From assembly GCA_016722295.1 (NCBI GenBank), contig JADKGL010000037.1, positions 372,001-436,000 on the forward strand: a DNA stretch of 64,000 bases, read 5' to 3'. Numbering within the stretch: position 1 is the first letter of the stretch; the number at the start of each line of letters is the position of its first letter. Origin of the DNA: Saprospiraceae bacterium (GTDB taxonomy: Bacteria; Bacteroidota; Bacteroidia; Chitinophagales; Saprospiraceae). Under the pieces are notes generated by a model. That model was not told where the DNA came from, did no database searches, and saw only the letters and a program-made list of their open reading frames with translations. This document shows positions 46,527 to 55,412 of the stretch, one piece after another. The position numbers were made by a program, and so were the translations under genes.

Positions 46527-49055
46527 TTATTCTTCTTCACTCATATCTGTAGCTATAGGATCTATTACATTTGGATCTACTACTTCTACACTTGTTTCCT
46601 CAATTTCTTCATCTTTTTTGACAACTGCAACATCTGCAATTCCATCCCCATCATCAAGTCGTATCAATCTTACACCTGAAGTTGCTCGACCCATGACTCT
46701 CAATTGGTCTATATTCATCCGAATGGTTACTCCTTGTGTAGTAGTAATCATAAGATCATCTTCATTAAAGACTTTCTTAATAGAAACCAATTTTCCTGTT
46801 TTATCGGTAACCTTTATGGTTTTGACGCCTTTACCACCTCGATTTGTCACACGATAATCCTCCAAATCAGATCTTTTGCCATTTCCTTTTTCAGAAACAA
46901 CGAGGAAACTAGCTCCTTGATCTAATAATGGATCTACACATACCATGCCAATCACTTGATCATTGGTTTTATCTAAGGTAATTCCTCTCACTCCAGCAGC
47001 CGATCGACCCATTGGTCGAACTTTAGTCTCTGGAAAACGAATTGCCCGACCTGTCTTATTTGCAATGATAATTTCACAATTTCCATTGGTCAATTTAGCT
47101 TCCATTAATTGATCTCCTTCATTAATTGAAATTGCAATAATTCCATTGGTACGAGGTCTACTAAAATCTACTATACTGCATTTTTTAATAGTACCATTTT
47201 TAGTACATAATACGATATAATGAGTTTCCAAGAACTCTTTATCTTCAAGATTTTCAATATTTATATATGCTCGCACTCTATCTTCTTTCGGCAAATTCAA
47301 TAAATTCTGAATCGATCTACCTAAAGAAGTTTTTGCAGCTTCCGGTACTTCATACACTCTCAACCAAAAACATTTACCCAATTCAGTAAACAAGAGTAAA
47401 TAATTATGATTTTGAGCTTCAAACATATGTTCAATAAAGTCCTCATCTTTAGTGCGACTCCCTGTGGATCCTCTTCCACCTCGACCTTGTGCTTTATATT
47501 CGCTAGTTTTTGTCCTTTTAATATAACCTGTATGTGAGATAGTAACAATGACACTATCGTTCGAAATCATATCTTCTATACTAATCTCACCTTCTGCTTG
47601 AGTAATTTCGGTTCTGCGATCATCTCCAAATTTAGCTTTTATCTCGGTTAACTCTTCTTTAATTATAGATCTTTGAACTGTATCACTAGCTAAAATTTCT
47701 TCAAGACGCTTAATTTCAGCAAGCAACTCATCATACTCAGCCTTCAACTTCTCACGCTCTAATCCAGTGAGCTTTTGAAGTCTCATGTCTAGAATTGCTT
47801 TTGCTTGGATCTCAGATAAATTAAAGCGAGACATCAATGCTTGCTTTGCATCATCTACGGTCTTTGAACCACGAATAATAGCAATTACTTCATCTAAATT
47901 ATCCAAGGCTATCAAAAGACCTTCGATAATATGAGCTTTATCTCTTGCTTGCTTCAATTCAAAATTGGTGCGACGAATGATTACCTCAATTCTAAATTTA
48001 ATAAATTCTTCTATTAACTGCTTTAAATTTAAAACTTGTGGTCGTTGATTAACCAATGCAATATTATTGATACCATATGAAGTCTGTAGTTGAGTATATT
48101 TGTACAAACTGCTCAAAACAATATTTGCTATGGCATCCTTTTTCAGTTCAATAACTATACGCATTCCAGTTCGATCAGACTCATCTCGAACCATTGAAAT
48201 ACCTGTTATTTTTTCTTCGTTGACTAATTCGGCAATTTTTTCAACTAAATAGGCTTTGTTTACTTGAAAAGGAATTTCAGAAATTATGATTACATCTCGA
48301 CCATCTTCATTTTCAATCGTTGCTCGCCCTCTTACTATAACTTTACCTTTACCAGTTTCATAAGCCTCTCTTATCCCATTAACTCCATAAATAATGCCAC
48401 CTGTGGGCAAATCTGGAGCTGGGATATGCTGCATCAACTCATCAATTGTTATCTCTGGATTGTCAATAGTCGCAATAACGCCATCACAAACTTCCCTTAG
48501 ATTATGAGGAAGCATATTTGTCGCCATACCTACTGCTATTCCAGAAGATCCATTGATCAAAAGATTTGGTACGCGAGCTGGTAAAACTGTAGGTTCTTCT
48601 AATGAATCATCAAAATTAAACTTAAAATCTACAGTATTTTTATCTATATCATCCAATAATTCATCTGAAAGTCTTGACAGTCTAGCTTCAGTGTAACGCA
48701 TTGCAGCGGGGCTGTCACCATCCATACTTCCATAGTTTCCTTGTCCATCCACCAATGGATATCTCATGGACCAATCTTGGGCCATACGAACCATTGCATC
48801 GTAAACGGATCCATCACCATGAGGATGATATTTACCCAAAACTTCCCCTACAATTCTAGCGGATTTCTTATAAGGCTTATTATAACCTACACCTAATTCA
48901 CTCATACCATACATCACTCTTCGATGTACAGGTTTTAACCCATCTCTTACGTCTGGCAATGCTCGTGATACAATCACTGACATCGAATAATCGATATAAG
49001 ATGATTGCAATTGTTGCTCAATATTTACGGGTATAATTCGATCGTGATCTGCCAT
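46527..49055 (-). CDS. gyrA: DNA gyrase subunit A
   Basis: 842 residues. GyrA cuts and rejoins DNA to add negative supercoils together with GyrB. The catalytic Tyr lies in AAMRYTEARLS, the breakage-rejoining core starts SSYIDYSMSVIVSRALPDVRDGLKPVHRR, and the C-terminal DNA-wrapping domain has the GyrA-box QGRGGRGSTG (which argues for gyrase over topoisomerase IV). The quinolone region reads HPHGDGSVYDAMVRMAQ: Gly82 stands where E. coli has Ser83, while Asp86 (E. coli Asp87) is kept. The C-terminal tail is acidic (MSEEE). It is transcribed from its own promoter-like box at 49080-49087. Confidence 0.96.
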   Translation of the reverse strand: MADHDRIIPVNIEQQLQSSYIDYSMSVIVSRALPDVRDGLKPVHRRVMYGMSELGVGYNKPYKKSARIVGEVLGKYHPHGDGSVYDAMVRMAQDWSMRYPLVDGQGNYGSMDGDSPAAMRYTEARLSRLSDELLDDIDKNTVDFKFNFDDSLEEPTVLPARVPNLLINGSSGIAVGMATNMLPHNLREVCDGVIATIDNPEITIDELMQHIPAPDLPTGGIIYGVNGIREAYETGKGKVIVRGRATIENEDGRDVIIISEIPFQVNKAYLVEKIAELVNEEKITGISMVRDESDRTGMRIVIELKKDAIANIVLSSLYKYTQLQTSYGINNIALVNQRPQVLNLKQLIEEFIKFRIEVIIRRTNFELKQARDKAHIIEGLLIALDNLDEVIAIIRGSKTVDDAKQALMSRFNLSEIQAKAILDMRLQKLTGLEREKLKAEYDELLAEIKRLEEILASDTVQRSIIKEELTEIKAKFGDDRRTEITQAEGEISIEDMISNDSVIVTISHTGYIKRTKTSEYKAQGRGGRGSTGSRTKDEDFIEHMFEAQNHNYLLLFTELGKCFWLRVYEVPEAAKTSLGRSIQNLLNLPKEDRVRAYINIENLEDKEFLETHYIVLCTKNGTIKKCSIVDFSRPRTNGIIAISINEGDQLMEAKLTNGNCEIIIANKTGRAIRFPETKVRPMGRSAAGVRGITLDKTNDQVIGMVCVDPLLDQGASFLVVSEKGNGKRSDLEDYRVTNRGGKGVKTIKVTDKTGKLVSIKKVFNEDDLMITTTQGVTIRMNIDQLRVMGRATSGVRLIRLDDGDGIADVAVVKKDEEIEETSVEVVDPNVIDPIATDMSEEE

Positions 49056-49079
49056 AATTTTTTACTTCGCTAATTTGTG

Positions 49080-49087
49080 CAAAAATA
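49080..49087 (-). promoter_or_regulatory. Putative -7 promoter box (TATTTTTG) for gyrA
   Basis: TATTTTTG on the minus strand fits TAnnTTTG, about 25 bases upstream of the gyrA ATG. The 208-base divergent gap to the SWIM gene holds a second box on the other strand at 49218-49225. Confidence 0.5.
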
Positions 49088-49217
49088 CTTAATAATGACC
49101 ATATTACGTATATCTTTTTTCATATTTATTGAATAAAAAAATACAAGAAAATAGTTAATTTTTATTAAAAATACAGCTTGAATATGTCAATCATGCATTA
49201 ATTGAATTTCAAAAGCC

Positions 49218-49225
49218 TACATTTG
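49218..49225 (+). promoter_or_regulatory. Putative -7 promoter box (TACATTTG) for the SWIM zinc-finger gene
   Basis: TACATTTG fits TAnnTTTG and lies 37 bases before the ATG at 49263. It supports 49263, not the internal start at 49529, as the original start of the gene. Confidence 0.5.
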
Positions 49226-49262
49226 CAGATTTAATGTAAGTAAAAGAGCAAGAATAGCATTC

Positions 49263-50893
49263 ATGGCGATTTTTATAGAAAATATTGAATTACAAATTAG
49301 TGGCAAAGCATATTCCAAAATTTCTGAATGGATAGACAAGGGATATGTAAAAAAAGCTAATGAAATTAAAAAAACCAATGGAACTATAATCTAAAAACTG
49401 ATGATGAAACTTTTGAATGTCAAATTCAATATTCAGAACACTCCATTCGCACTTATCTTTGTGCTTGTAACCAGAAATTTCAAAAAAAAGCTTGCCTTCA
49501 TGTTTATGCTTGTGCTTTATGGCACAAATTGAATATTAAGGCAAATAAAATAAATACTCAACCAACTCTAAAGAAAAAAATTAATATTGAATTCTACCAA
49601 GAAGCACTTTACCAAGATGGTATTTTGCAATTTTTAAAGAAAGAGTTAAATAGAAATGACAAATTAAATCAAGCATTTCAGCTTCGCTATTTCTATCTAG
49701 ATCAAGCAGAGGCAAAAAATACTTTTCACTCGATCTTGCCACTCACCGAAACTAATCCAAAAGCAAAAAAAACAAGTTTAAATACTTATAAAGTACAATT
49801 GCAACTATTGACCGAGCTTTATGAAGGGTCAGTATTTGCTGTATCTAAATCAATGCCAATTGAAGCGATTGAAAGTGCATTACATGGTGTCCTATATGCG
49901 AATAAATTATTTGTAAATTTTAGAAATCATCAATCAGAACAGATGATACGCAAATTCCATGCTATCATATACGAAATTATTCGATCTACTAAAGAACCAA
50001 ATTTAAGAGAACAACTTTTTGTAGAAACAACAACTTGCTTAAAAAACCCATATTATATCATCAATTCCATTGATGAAAATATAGCCCAATATCTGTATAG
50101 CTTCTATACCCAAGTATTGTTTAAAAATCAAGTGAATCTAATTTTATTACATAAATTAGAAGAATGTACTATTGAAAAAAATATAAGTAGTATTAATCTA
50201 GTCTATGTAATTATAAATAATTGTAACGATGAAAATTCGGTAATTCAATATTTTAAATCAAATGAAAATAAAAAATGGTTATTAAGTTTGTTCATTGATG
50301 ATATCATCAACAACAGAAGACTTCATCTATACTTTCCAATAGTTCAATTGTTTCTTGAAAAATTACCTGATCTACAGAGTGAACCTAAAATGAATGCGCT
50401 CATCGAATTTGCTATTCAAAAAAATGACCATGCATTAATTAAATCCTTAAGCATAAAAGCATTACTTCAACTTCAGAATTTGAAATATGCTGAAATATTG
50501 GTAGATGAATCCCATTCAAATTCTTTCATGACAATGCAAGAACTTTTATCTCTAGTCTCAGATATAAAATATGAAAAACTAAAGTTAGAAGTTATTCACA
50601 AATTTGGTACTGATGAAGAATTAATTCAAGCATTAGAATTATGCAATTCAGATGAGATCATTGATCTTTATGCCAACCGACTCCTAGAGACAAAAAACAA
50701 ATGGATATATAATTACTATTTGACAAAATCTATTGAAATTTTAAATACGTTCGGAGGTATTCATGCTTATGAAAAAATAGAAAAAATCACACAAAAAATT
50801 AAAAAATATCAAAATGAAAAATGGCTTGCAGAATTTACGAAAGATTTAAAAAGTAGATTCCCAGAAAGAGTTGCAATTTTTCAAGCGAAATAG
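49263..50893 (+). pseudogene. SWIM zinc-finger domain protein with a frameshift in an A7 run
   Basis: The gene starts at the ATG 49263 (MAIFIENIELQISGKAYSKI) and stops after 43 codons at 49394. Adding one A to the seven-A run at 49368-49374 restores one frame of 543 residues to 50893. The restored frame includes a SWIM zinc finger, C-x-C-x8-C-x-H (YLCACNQKFQKKACLHVYAC), coded at about 49455-49510, upstream of the uninterrupted part that begins at 49529. The remainder is helical and of no family I can name. SWIM domains bind DNA or proteins. It could be a decayed gene, a sequencing error in a homopolymer, or a gene expressed by slippage on the A-run. Confidence 0.75.
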
Positions 50894-50900
50894 ACCTTTT

Positions 50901-52220
50901 ATGAAAAAATTATTATTCATTCTAATCATCGGCTGCAGTTTAGCTTCTTGCCAAAGTTATAAGAGAAACGCCAAAGAACTTTTGCAATGGCATCACAAAG
51001 CCAATATTTACGAAATATTGCCTTTGCAATATCCCGATACAAATGGATTTACTTCATTGATTTCTCATCGTGCTTATTTGCGAAAATTATTTATCAACAC
51101 AATAGCCCTTTTACCCATTACAAGTCCACAGGAAATAAATGAACCTTACAGCATTAGTAATCCATATAAAGTAAAAGACTTTTACAAAATTAACCCAAAA
51201 TTAGGAACCGCTAAAGACTTTGCAGCGTTACTTGATTCATTCCATAATCTTAAAATCAAATGTCTACTAGAATTTGACTTTTCTATAACTGCATTAGATC
51301 ACCCATGGCGAAGCTCAAATCCTGAATTTTACAAAGTAAAAGAACTATTGGACAACAAAAATCTTCCCGCCAATTACTTGGATCTAGATCACACAAATTC
51401 TAAAGTTCAAAATGAATTATTGAAAGTTGTAAATCATTGGCTCAAATCTCATGCAATTGATGGCTTAATTATTCGAGGCTTGGCCCACTCTCCGAAGGAG
51501 TTTGTTCGAGAATTATATAATACAATTGCTGTAAAAAACAACTCAATTTTTATATCTGATGCAAATACAGAACATCTAAGCAATATTAAAATTCCATGTG
51601 GAATTCTTAACCAAGAGCTACAAGACAAACTTATTTCGACATATAAAGACACCGTTTCTACTTCAAGTATAATTAATCTCATTGAGAAATCTAAAACGCT
51701 AGATAAAAATTTATACTTCGTCAATTTTACGCATAGTGTATCGACAGAACTTACTATTGGCAGCATGCAACAAACTTTTGACTATCAAAATAAACTCATG
51801 GCAGTGCTAAGTCAATTTGTGAATGGCGTTCCAATGATTTTCAATGGTCAAGAATGTCCCATATTTGAAAAAATAGATTTTACAAAAAGAAGTCCTCTCA
51901 ATTTGAAATATCAATACCATTCCGATTTTTATCGAGCATTATTTTTACATCGATTCTACAATGAAGCATTTCAAGTTAAAGCGGGAGAAAACACTAAACT
52001 TATAATTGAATCGGATTGTGTGGTCGGTATAAAAAGGAGTTTTGGCAATCAATACACAATACTCATTGCAAATTTATGCGCTACTCCTCAAAACTATCAG
52101 GTAAATGAAAATTTGCTACTTGTATCTGAGCTTTTCAGTCATGCGAAGTTAAAATTTGAAATGGGAAAAGTTTTGCCTTTAAATGGATATCAGTTCCTTG
52201 TTGTAACAAACAAATATTGA
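50901..52220 (+). CDS. GH13 (alpha-amylase fold) lipoprotein with apparently lost catalytic residues
   Basis: 439 residues. A lipoprotein signal ends at GCSLASC. The rest follows the alpha-amylase TIM-barrel: YEILPLQYPDTNG near the start, LLEFDFSITALDHPW, HAIDGLIIRGLAH, NSIFISDAN, FVNFTHSVSTEL and FVNGVPMIFNGQE. In active enzymes these blocks read D-x-x-x-N-H, G-F-R-x-D, G-E and N-H-D. Here the nucleophile Asp is Arg, the acid/base Glu is Asp, and the Asn-His and His-Asp pairs are changed, so hydrolysis seems unlikely. It might bind glycans. It begins seven bases after the SWIM gene stop, which suggests co-transcription. A TTG start at 50871 is possible but would precede the signal peptide. 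Confidence 0.8.
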   Translation: MKKLLFILIIGCSLASCQSYKRNAKELLQWHHKANIYEILPLQYPDTNGFTSLISHRAYLRKLFINTIALLPITSPQEINEPYSISNPYKVKDFYKINPKLGTAKDFAALLDSFHNLKIKCLLEFDFSITALDHPWRSSNPEFYKVKELLDNKNLPANYLDLDHTNSKVQNELLKVVNHWLKSHAIDGLIIRGLAHSPKEFVRELYNTIAVKNNSIFISDANTEHLSNIKIPCGILNQELQDKLISTYKDTVSTSSIINLIEKSKTLDKNLYFVNFTHSVSTELTIGSMQQTFDYQNKLMAVLSQFVNGVPMIFNGQECPIFEKIDFTKRSPLNLKYQYHSDFYRALFLHRFYNEAFQVKAGENTKLIIESDCVVGIKRSFGNQYTILIANLCATPQNYQVNENLLLVSELFSHAKLKFEMGKVLPLNGYQFLVVTNKY

Positions 52221-52223
52221 TGA

Positions 52224-52694
52224 ATGAAAATTGAGTTGATTGTCATCGGTAAAACGAACTTCAATTTTATTGAAGCAGGAATTCAAGAATACAAAAATAG
52301 AATTAAACACTATATTCCTTTTGAAATCATCGTCCTACCTGATGTCAAACAAAAAATGCCTATTCAAAAATTGAAAGAAAAAGAAGCAGAGTTTTTGCTT
52401 GATTATATTCAGAATAAAGATGTAATTTACAGTTTATTAGATGACAAAGGAAAGGAATATACCTCATTGGATTTTTCAGACTTACTCCAAGATAATTTTA
52501 ACTATTCAAGAAAAAGTTTAGGTTTTATTATTGGTGGAGCTTATGGTTTTTCTCAAGACGTCTATTCTGCAATCCCTAAAAAGATTTCATTTTCAAAAAT
52601 GACTTTTTCTCATCAATTAATTCGTTTGCTTTTTATGGAGCAACTTTATAGAGCAATTTCAATTATTCATAAAATACCTTATCATCATGAATGA
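52224..52694 (+). CDS. rlmH: 23S rRNA pseudouridine(1915) N3-methyltransferase RlmH
   Basis: 156 residues, the normal size. RlmH methylates pseudouridine 1915 in helix 69 of 23S rRNA using SAM. The SPOUT-fold knot motifs are clear: LGFIIGGAYGFS and the C-terminal MTFSHQLIRLLFMEQLYRA...IPYHHE. It starts three bases after the GH13-like gene stop and overlaps the rhomboid gene by eight bases. Confidence 0.96.
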   Translation: MKIELIVIGKTNFNFIEAGIQEYKNRIKHYIPFEIIVLPDVKQKMPIQKLKEKEAEFLLDYIQNKDVIYSLLDDKGKEYTSLDFSDLLQDNFNYSRKSLGFIIGGAYGFSQDVYSAIPKKISFSKMTFSHQLIRLLFMEQLYRAISIIHKIPYHHE

Positions 52695-53292
52695 GCCTTA
52701 TGCTTTGATTAATATTTCTTTACTTATAAGTATTGGTATTATTTCTTTAATGGGATTTCAAAATTATTCTATCATAGAACAATTTAAACATTATCCTTTT
52801 GAAGAAAATAAATCAAAATCATACTATAGATGGTTTACATGCACTTTCCTTCATGGTAATTATTTGCATTTATTTTTAAATGCATTTGTGTTATGGCAAT
52901 TTGGATTTACTGTTGAAAAATTATATCAAACTAAATTTGGATTTTATGAAGGCATGGCAATATTTTTAGGGGTCTATATTGCATTGGCGATTTTATCTTC
53001 TATCCCAACTTTTATTAAATACAAAAACAACCCTAATTATTCAAGTATCGGTGCTTCAGGTGTAATCAGTGGTTTACTCTTTATCTATATACTCTACTAT
53101 CCGATGAACATTCTCTTGATCTACGGCATCATCCCAATGCCTGCTTTTCTCATGGGTATACTATACCTTGGATATTCCTGGTGGGCTAGTAAGAAGCAAA
53201 CAGATGGAATAGATCATGAAGCTCATTTTTGGGGAGCCGCATTTGGATTATTGATTGGAATACTATTAGATCCTACTTCTATCTTTTACTAA
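52687..53292 (+). CDS. Rhomboid family intramembrane serine protease
   Basis: 201 residues with six transmembrane helices. The catalytic Ser is in GASG (Ser124), and the partner His is in the last helix (AHFWGAAFG, His180). The HGNYLHLFLNAFVLWQFG segment matches the conserved loop after the first helix. It cuts other membrane proteins within the bilayer; the substrate is unknown. It overlaps rlmH and converges with pruA with a six-base gap. Confidence 0.92.
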   Translation: MNEPYALINISLLISIGIISLMGFQNYSIIEQFKHYPFEENKSKSYYRWFTCTFLHGNYLHLFLNAFVLWQFGFTVEKLYQTKFGFYEGMAIFLGVYIALAILSSIPTFIKYKNNPNYSSIGASGVISGLLFIYILYYPMNILLIYGIIPMPAFLMGILYLGYSWWASKKQTDGIDHEAHFWGAAFGLLIGILLDPTSIFY

Positions 53293-53298
53293 TGGAGA

Positions 53299-54927
53299 TT
53301 ATTCCTCCATCATAAATGGGTAGCGAAAATCTGTAGGTGGAACAAAGTTTTCCTTAATTGTCCGAGGAGAAACCCATCTATACAGATTCAAAACTGATCC
53401 CGCTTTATCATTTGTACCAGAGGCTCGAGCACCTCCAAATGGTTGTTGGCCTACGACAGCACCAGTTGGTTTATCATTGATATAATAATTTCCTGCTGCA
53501 TTCTTTAACCTCCTACTTGCATACTCTATAATATTTCTGTCATTCGCAAATAAGGCTCCTGTTAATGCATAAGGATTGCTATCGACCAAATCCAACGTTT
53601 CATCAAATTTTGCATCTGCATAAACATATATAGTTAGTACAGGTCCAAAAATCTCTTCAACCATGGATTGATAATCTGCTGATTTCGCCAAGATAACTGT
53701 AGGCTCAATAAAAAATCCTTCTGTTTTATCATAGCGTCCTCCAAATACGATAGAAGCATTTTCAGATTTCTTTGCATGATCAATATATTTTGCTATTTTA
53801 TCAAATGATTTTTCATCTATAACTGCATTAATAAAATTTGTAAACTTTTCAGGTGATCCCATTTTCATGGCTTTCAAATCTTCCCCTAAAAACTTTTTTA
53901 CTTCAGGCCACATTGATTTAGGTATATATGCTCGTGAAGCTGCACTGCACTTTTGACCTTGAAATTCAAATGCCCCTCTAGATAATGCTGTTGCGACTAC
54001 TTTAGCATCAGATGAATTGTGAGCAATGACGAAATCCTTGCCTCCGGTTTCACCTACTAGTCTTGGAAACGATCTATACTTAGACAAGTTATTTCCTATC
54101 GTCTGCCAAATATTTCTAAAAACACCTGTAGATCCGGTAAAATGCAAACCAGCAAATTCCCGATGATTAAATATAACTTCACCAGCTACAGAACCATCTA
54201 CAAATACTAAATTGATAACTCCTTTAGGCAAACCTGCTTCTTCGAGTATTTGCATTATTAGGGACGCTGAATAAATCTGAGTTTCAGCTGCTTTCCAAAC
54301 AACAGTATTACCAAGCAATGCTGGTGCACAAGGCAAATTTCCAGCTATTGAAGTAAAATTAAAGGGAGTTAGTGCAAATACAAATCCTTCTAATGCACGG
54401 TATTCCATTCTATTCCAAATCAAAGGCGAAGACTCTGGTTGTGTACTATAAATCTCGGTTAAAAATTTTACATTAAAACGCAAAAAATCACAAAATTCAC
54501 ATACTGCATCTATCTCACTTTGGAAAATATTTTTTGATTGCCCAAGCATTGTCATTGCATTCGTTTGAGCTCTATATGGACCGGCTATTAAATCTGCCGC
54601 TCGAAGAAATATCGCAGCTCTTTCTTGCCAAGGCATATTCTCCCACGAAGCTTTTGCTCGTAAACTAGCGTCAATTGCCGCTTTAACATGATCTTTATTT
54701 CCTTTATAATAATATCCTAAAGTATGGCGAAGTTCGTGTGGGGGATGAATAGATTTTTTCGTTCGAGTCACGATTCTCTCACCATCTATTACCATATAAA
54801 TATCTTTCTTGATGGACTTTAATCTTGCGATCTCATCTTTTACTTCTTGACGTTCTTTTGATCCAGGCATATACGACAACACTGGTTCATTTCTTACTTC
54901 TGGAATTTTAAAAATTGTATTTGTCAT
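53299..54927 (-). CDS. pruA: L-glutamate gamma-semialdehyde dehydrogenase (delta-1-pyrroline-5-carboxylate dehydrogenase)
   Basis: 542 residues. It oxidises glutamate semialdehyde to glutamate with NAD, the last step of proline breakdown. The catalytic Cys lies in FQGQKCSAASRAY, the general-base Glu in LVGETGGKDFV, and the NAD-binding stretch is FTGSTGVFRNIW. VEEIFGPVLTIYVY and QQPFGGARASGTNDKAGS are typical of the family. Its product feeds the glutamate pool used by the dehydrogenase at 21715-23136, although the genes are far apart. It is last in the run from coaD and guaA. Confidence 0.93.
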   Translation of the reverse strand: MTNTIFKIPEVRNEPVLSYMPGSKERQEVKDEIARLKSIKKDIYMVIDGERIVTRTKKSIHPPHELRHTLGYYYKGNKDHVKAAIDASLRAKASWENMPWQERAAIFLRAADLIAGPYRAQTNAMTMLGQSKNIFQSEIDAVCEFCDFLRFNVKFLTEIYSTQPESSPLIWNRMEYRALEGFVFALTPFNFTSIAGNLPCAPALLGNTVVWKAAETQIYSASLIMQILEEAGLPKGVINLVFVDGSVAGEVIFNHREFAGLHFTGSTGVFRNIWQTIGNNLSKYRSFPRLVGETGGKDFVIAHNSSDAKVVATALSRGAFEFQGQKCSAASRAYIPKSMWPEVKKFLGEDLKAMKMGSPEKFTNFINAVIDEKSFDKIAKYIDHAKKSENASIVFGGRYDKTEGFFIEPTVILAKSADYQSMVEEIFGPVLTIYVYADAKFDETLDLVDSNPYALTGALFANDRNIIEYASRRLKNAAGNYYINDKPTGAVVGQQPFGGARASGTNDKAGSVLNLYRWVSPRTIKENFVPPTDFRYPFMMEE

Positions 54928-54938
54928 GTATTTAGTTT

Positions 54939-55412
54939 CTATTCGTAAACATTTATTTTCTTCGGAACAAATGCACCTACATCCGAATTATGTAAAATTA
55001 ACTCCCGAACAATAGAAGAATTAATATGGATTAACTCTGGTGCTGAAAATAATATCACAGTCTCCAACTCATTATTAAATGATTTATTCACAGAATAAAC
55101 CATACGTTCAAAATCAAAATCCGCACTATTTCGTATTCCTCTTATTATTGCTGTAATATGATGCGATTTACAATAATCAGCAGTTAGTCCATCATAAGAC
55201 GTTACTTCTATATTAGAATATTCTTCAAAGGTTTTTTCTACCCATAATTTTCGTTGTTCGAAAGAAAACATTTTCTGCTTTTTTGAATTCTCCCCTAGCC
55301 CAACTACTACTTTGTCAAAAATATGTAACGCACGAAGTATAATATCTTCATGCCCCTTTGTAATGGGATCAAATGAACCTGGAAACAATGCTATTCTCTC
55401 CTTACTAGGCAT
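54939..55412 (-). CDS. coaD: Phosphopantetheine adenylyltransferase CoaD
   Basis: 157 residues, the normal size. It joins AMP from ATP to 4'-phosphopantetheine in coenzyme A synthesis. The nucleotidyltransferase motifs are present: FPGSFDPITKGHEDII (TxGH), AIIRGIRNSADFDFE, and SSIVREL. The start touches the stop of the binding-fold lipoprotein (base 55412 is shared), so translation is likely coupled. pruA follows 11 bases on. Confidence 0.96.
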   Translation of the reverse strand: MPSKERIALFPGSFDPITKGHEDIILRALHIFDKVVVGLGENSKKQKMFSFEQRKLWVEKTFEEYSNIEVTSYDGLTADYCKSHHITAIIRGIRNSADFDFERMVYSVNKSFNNELETVILFSAPELIHINSSIVRELILHNSDVGAFVPKKINVYE

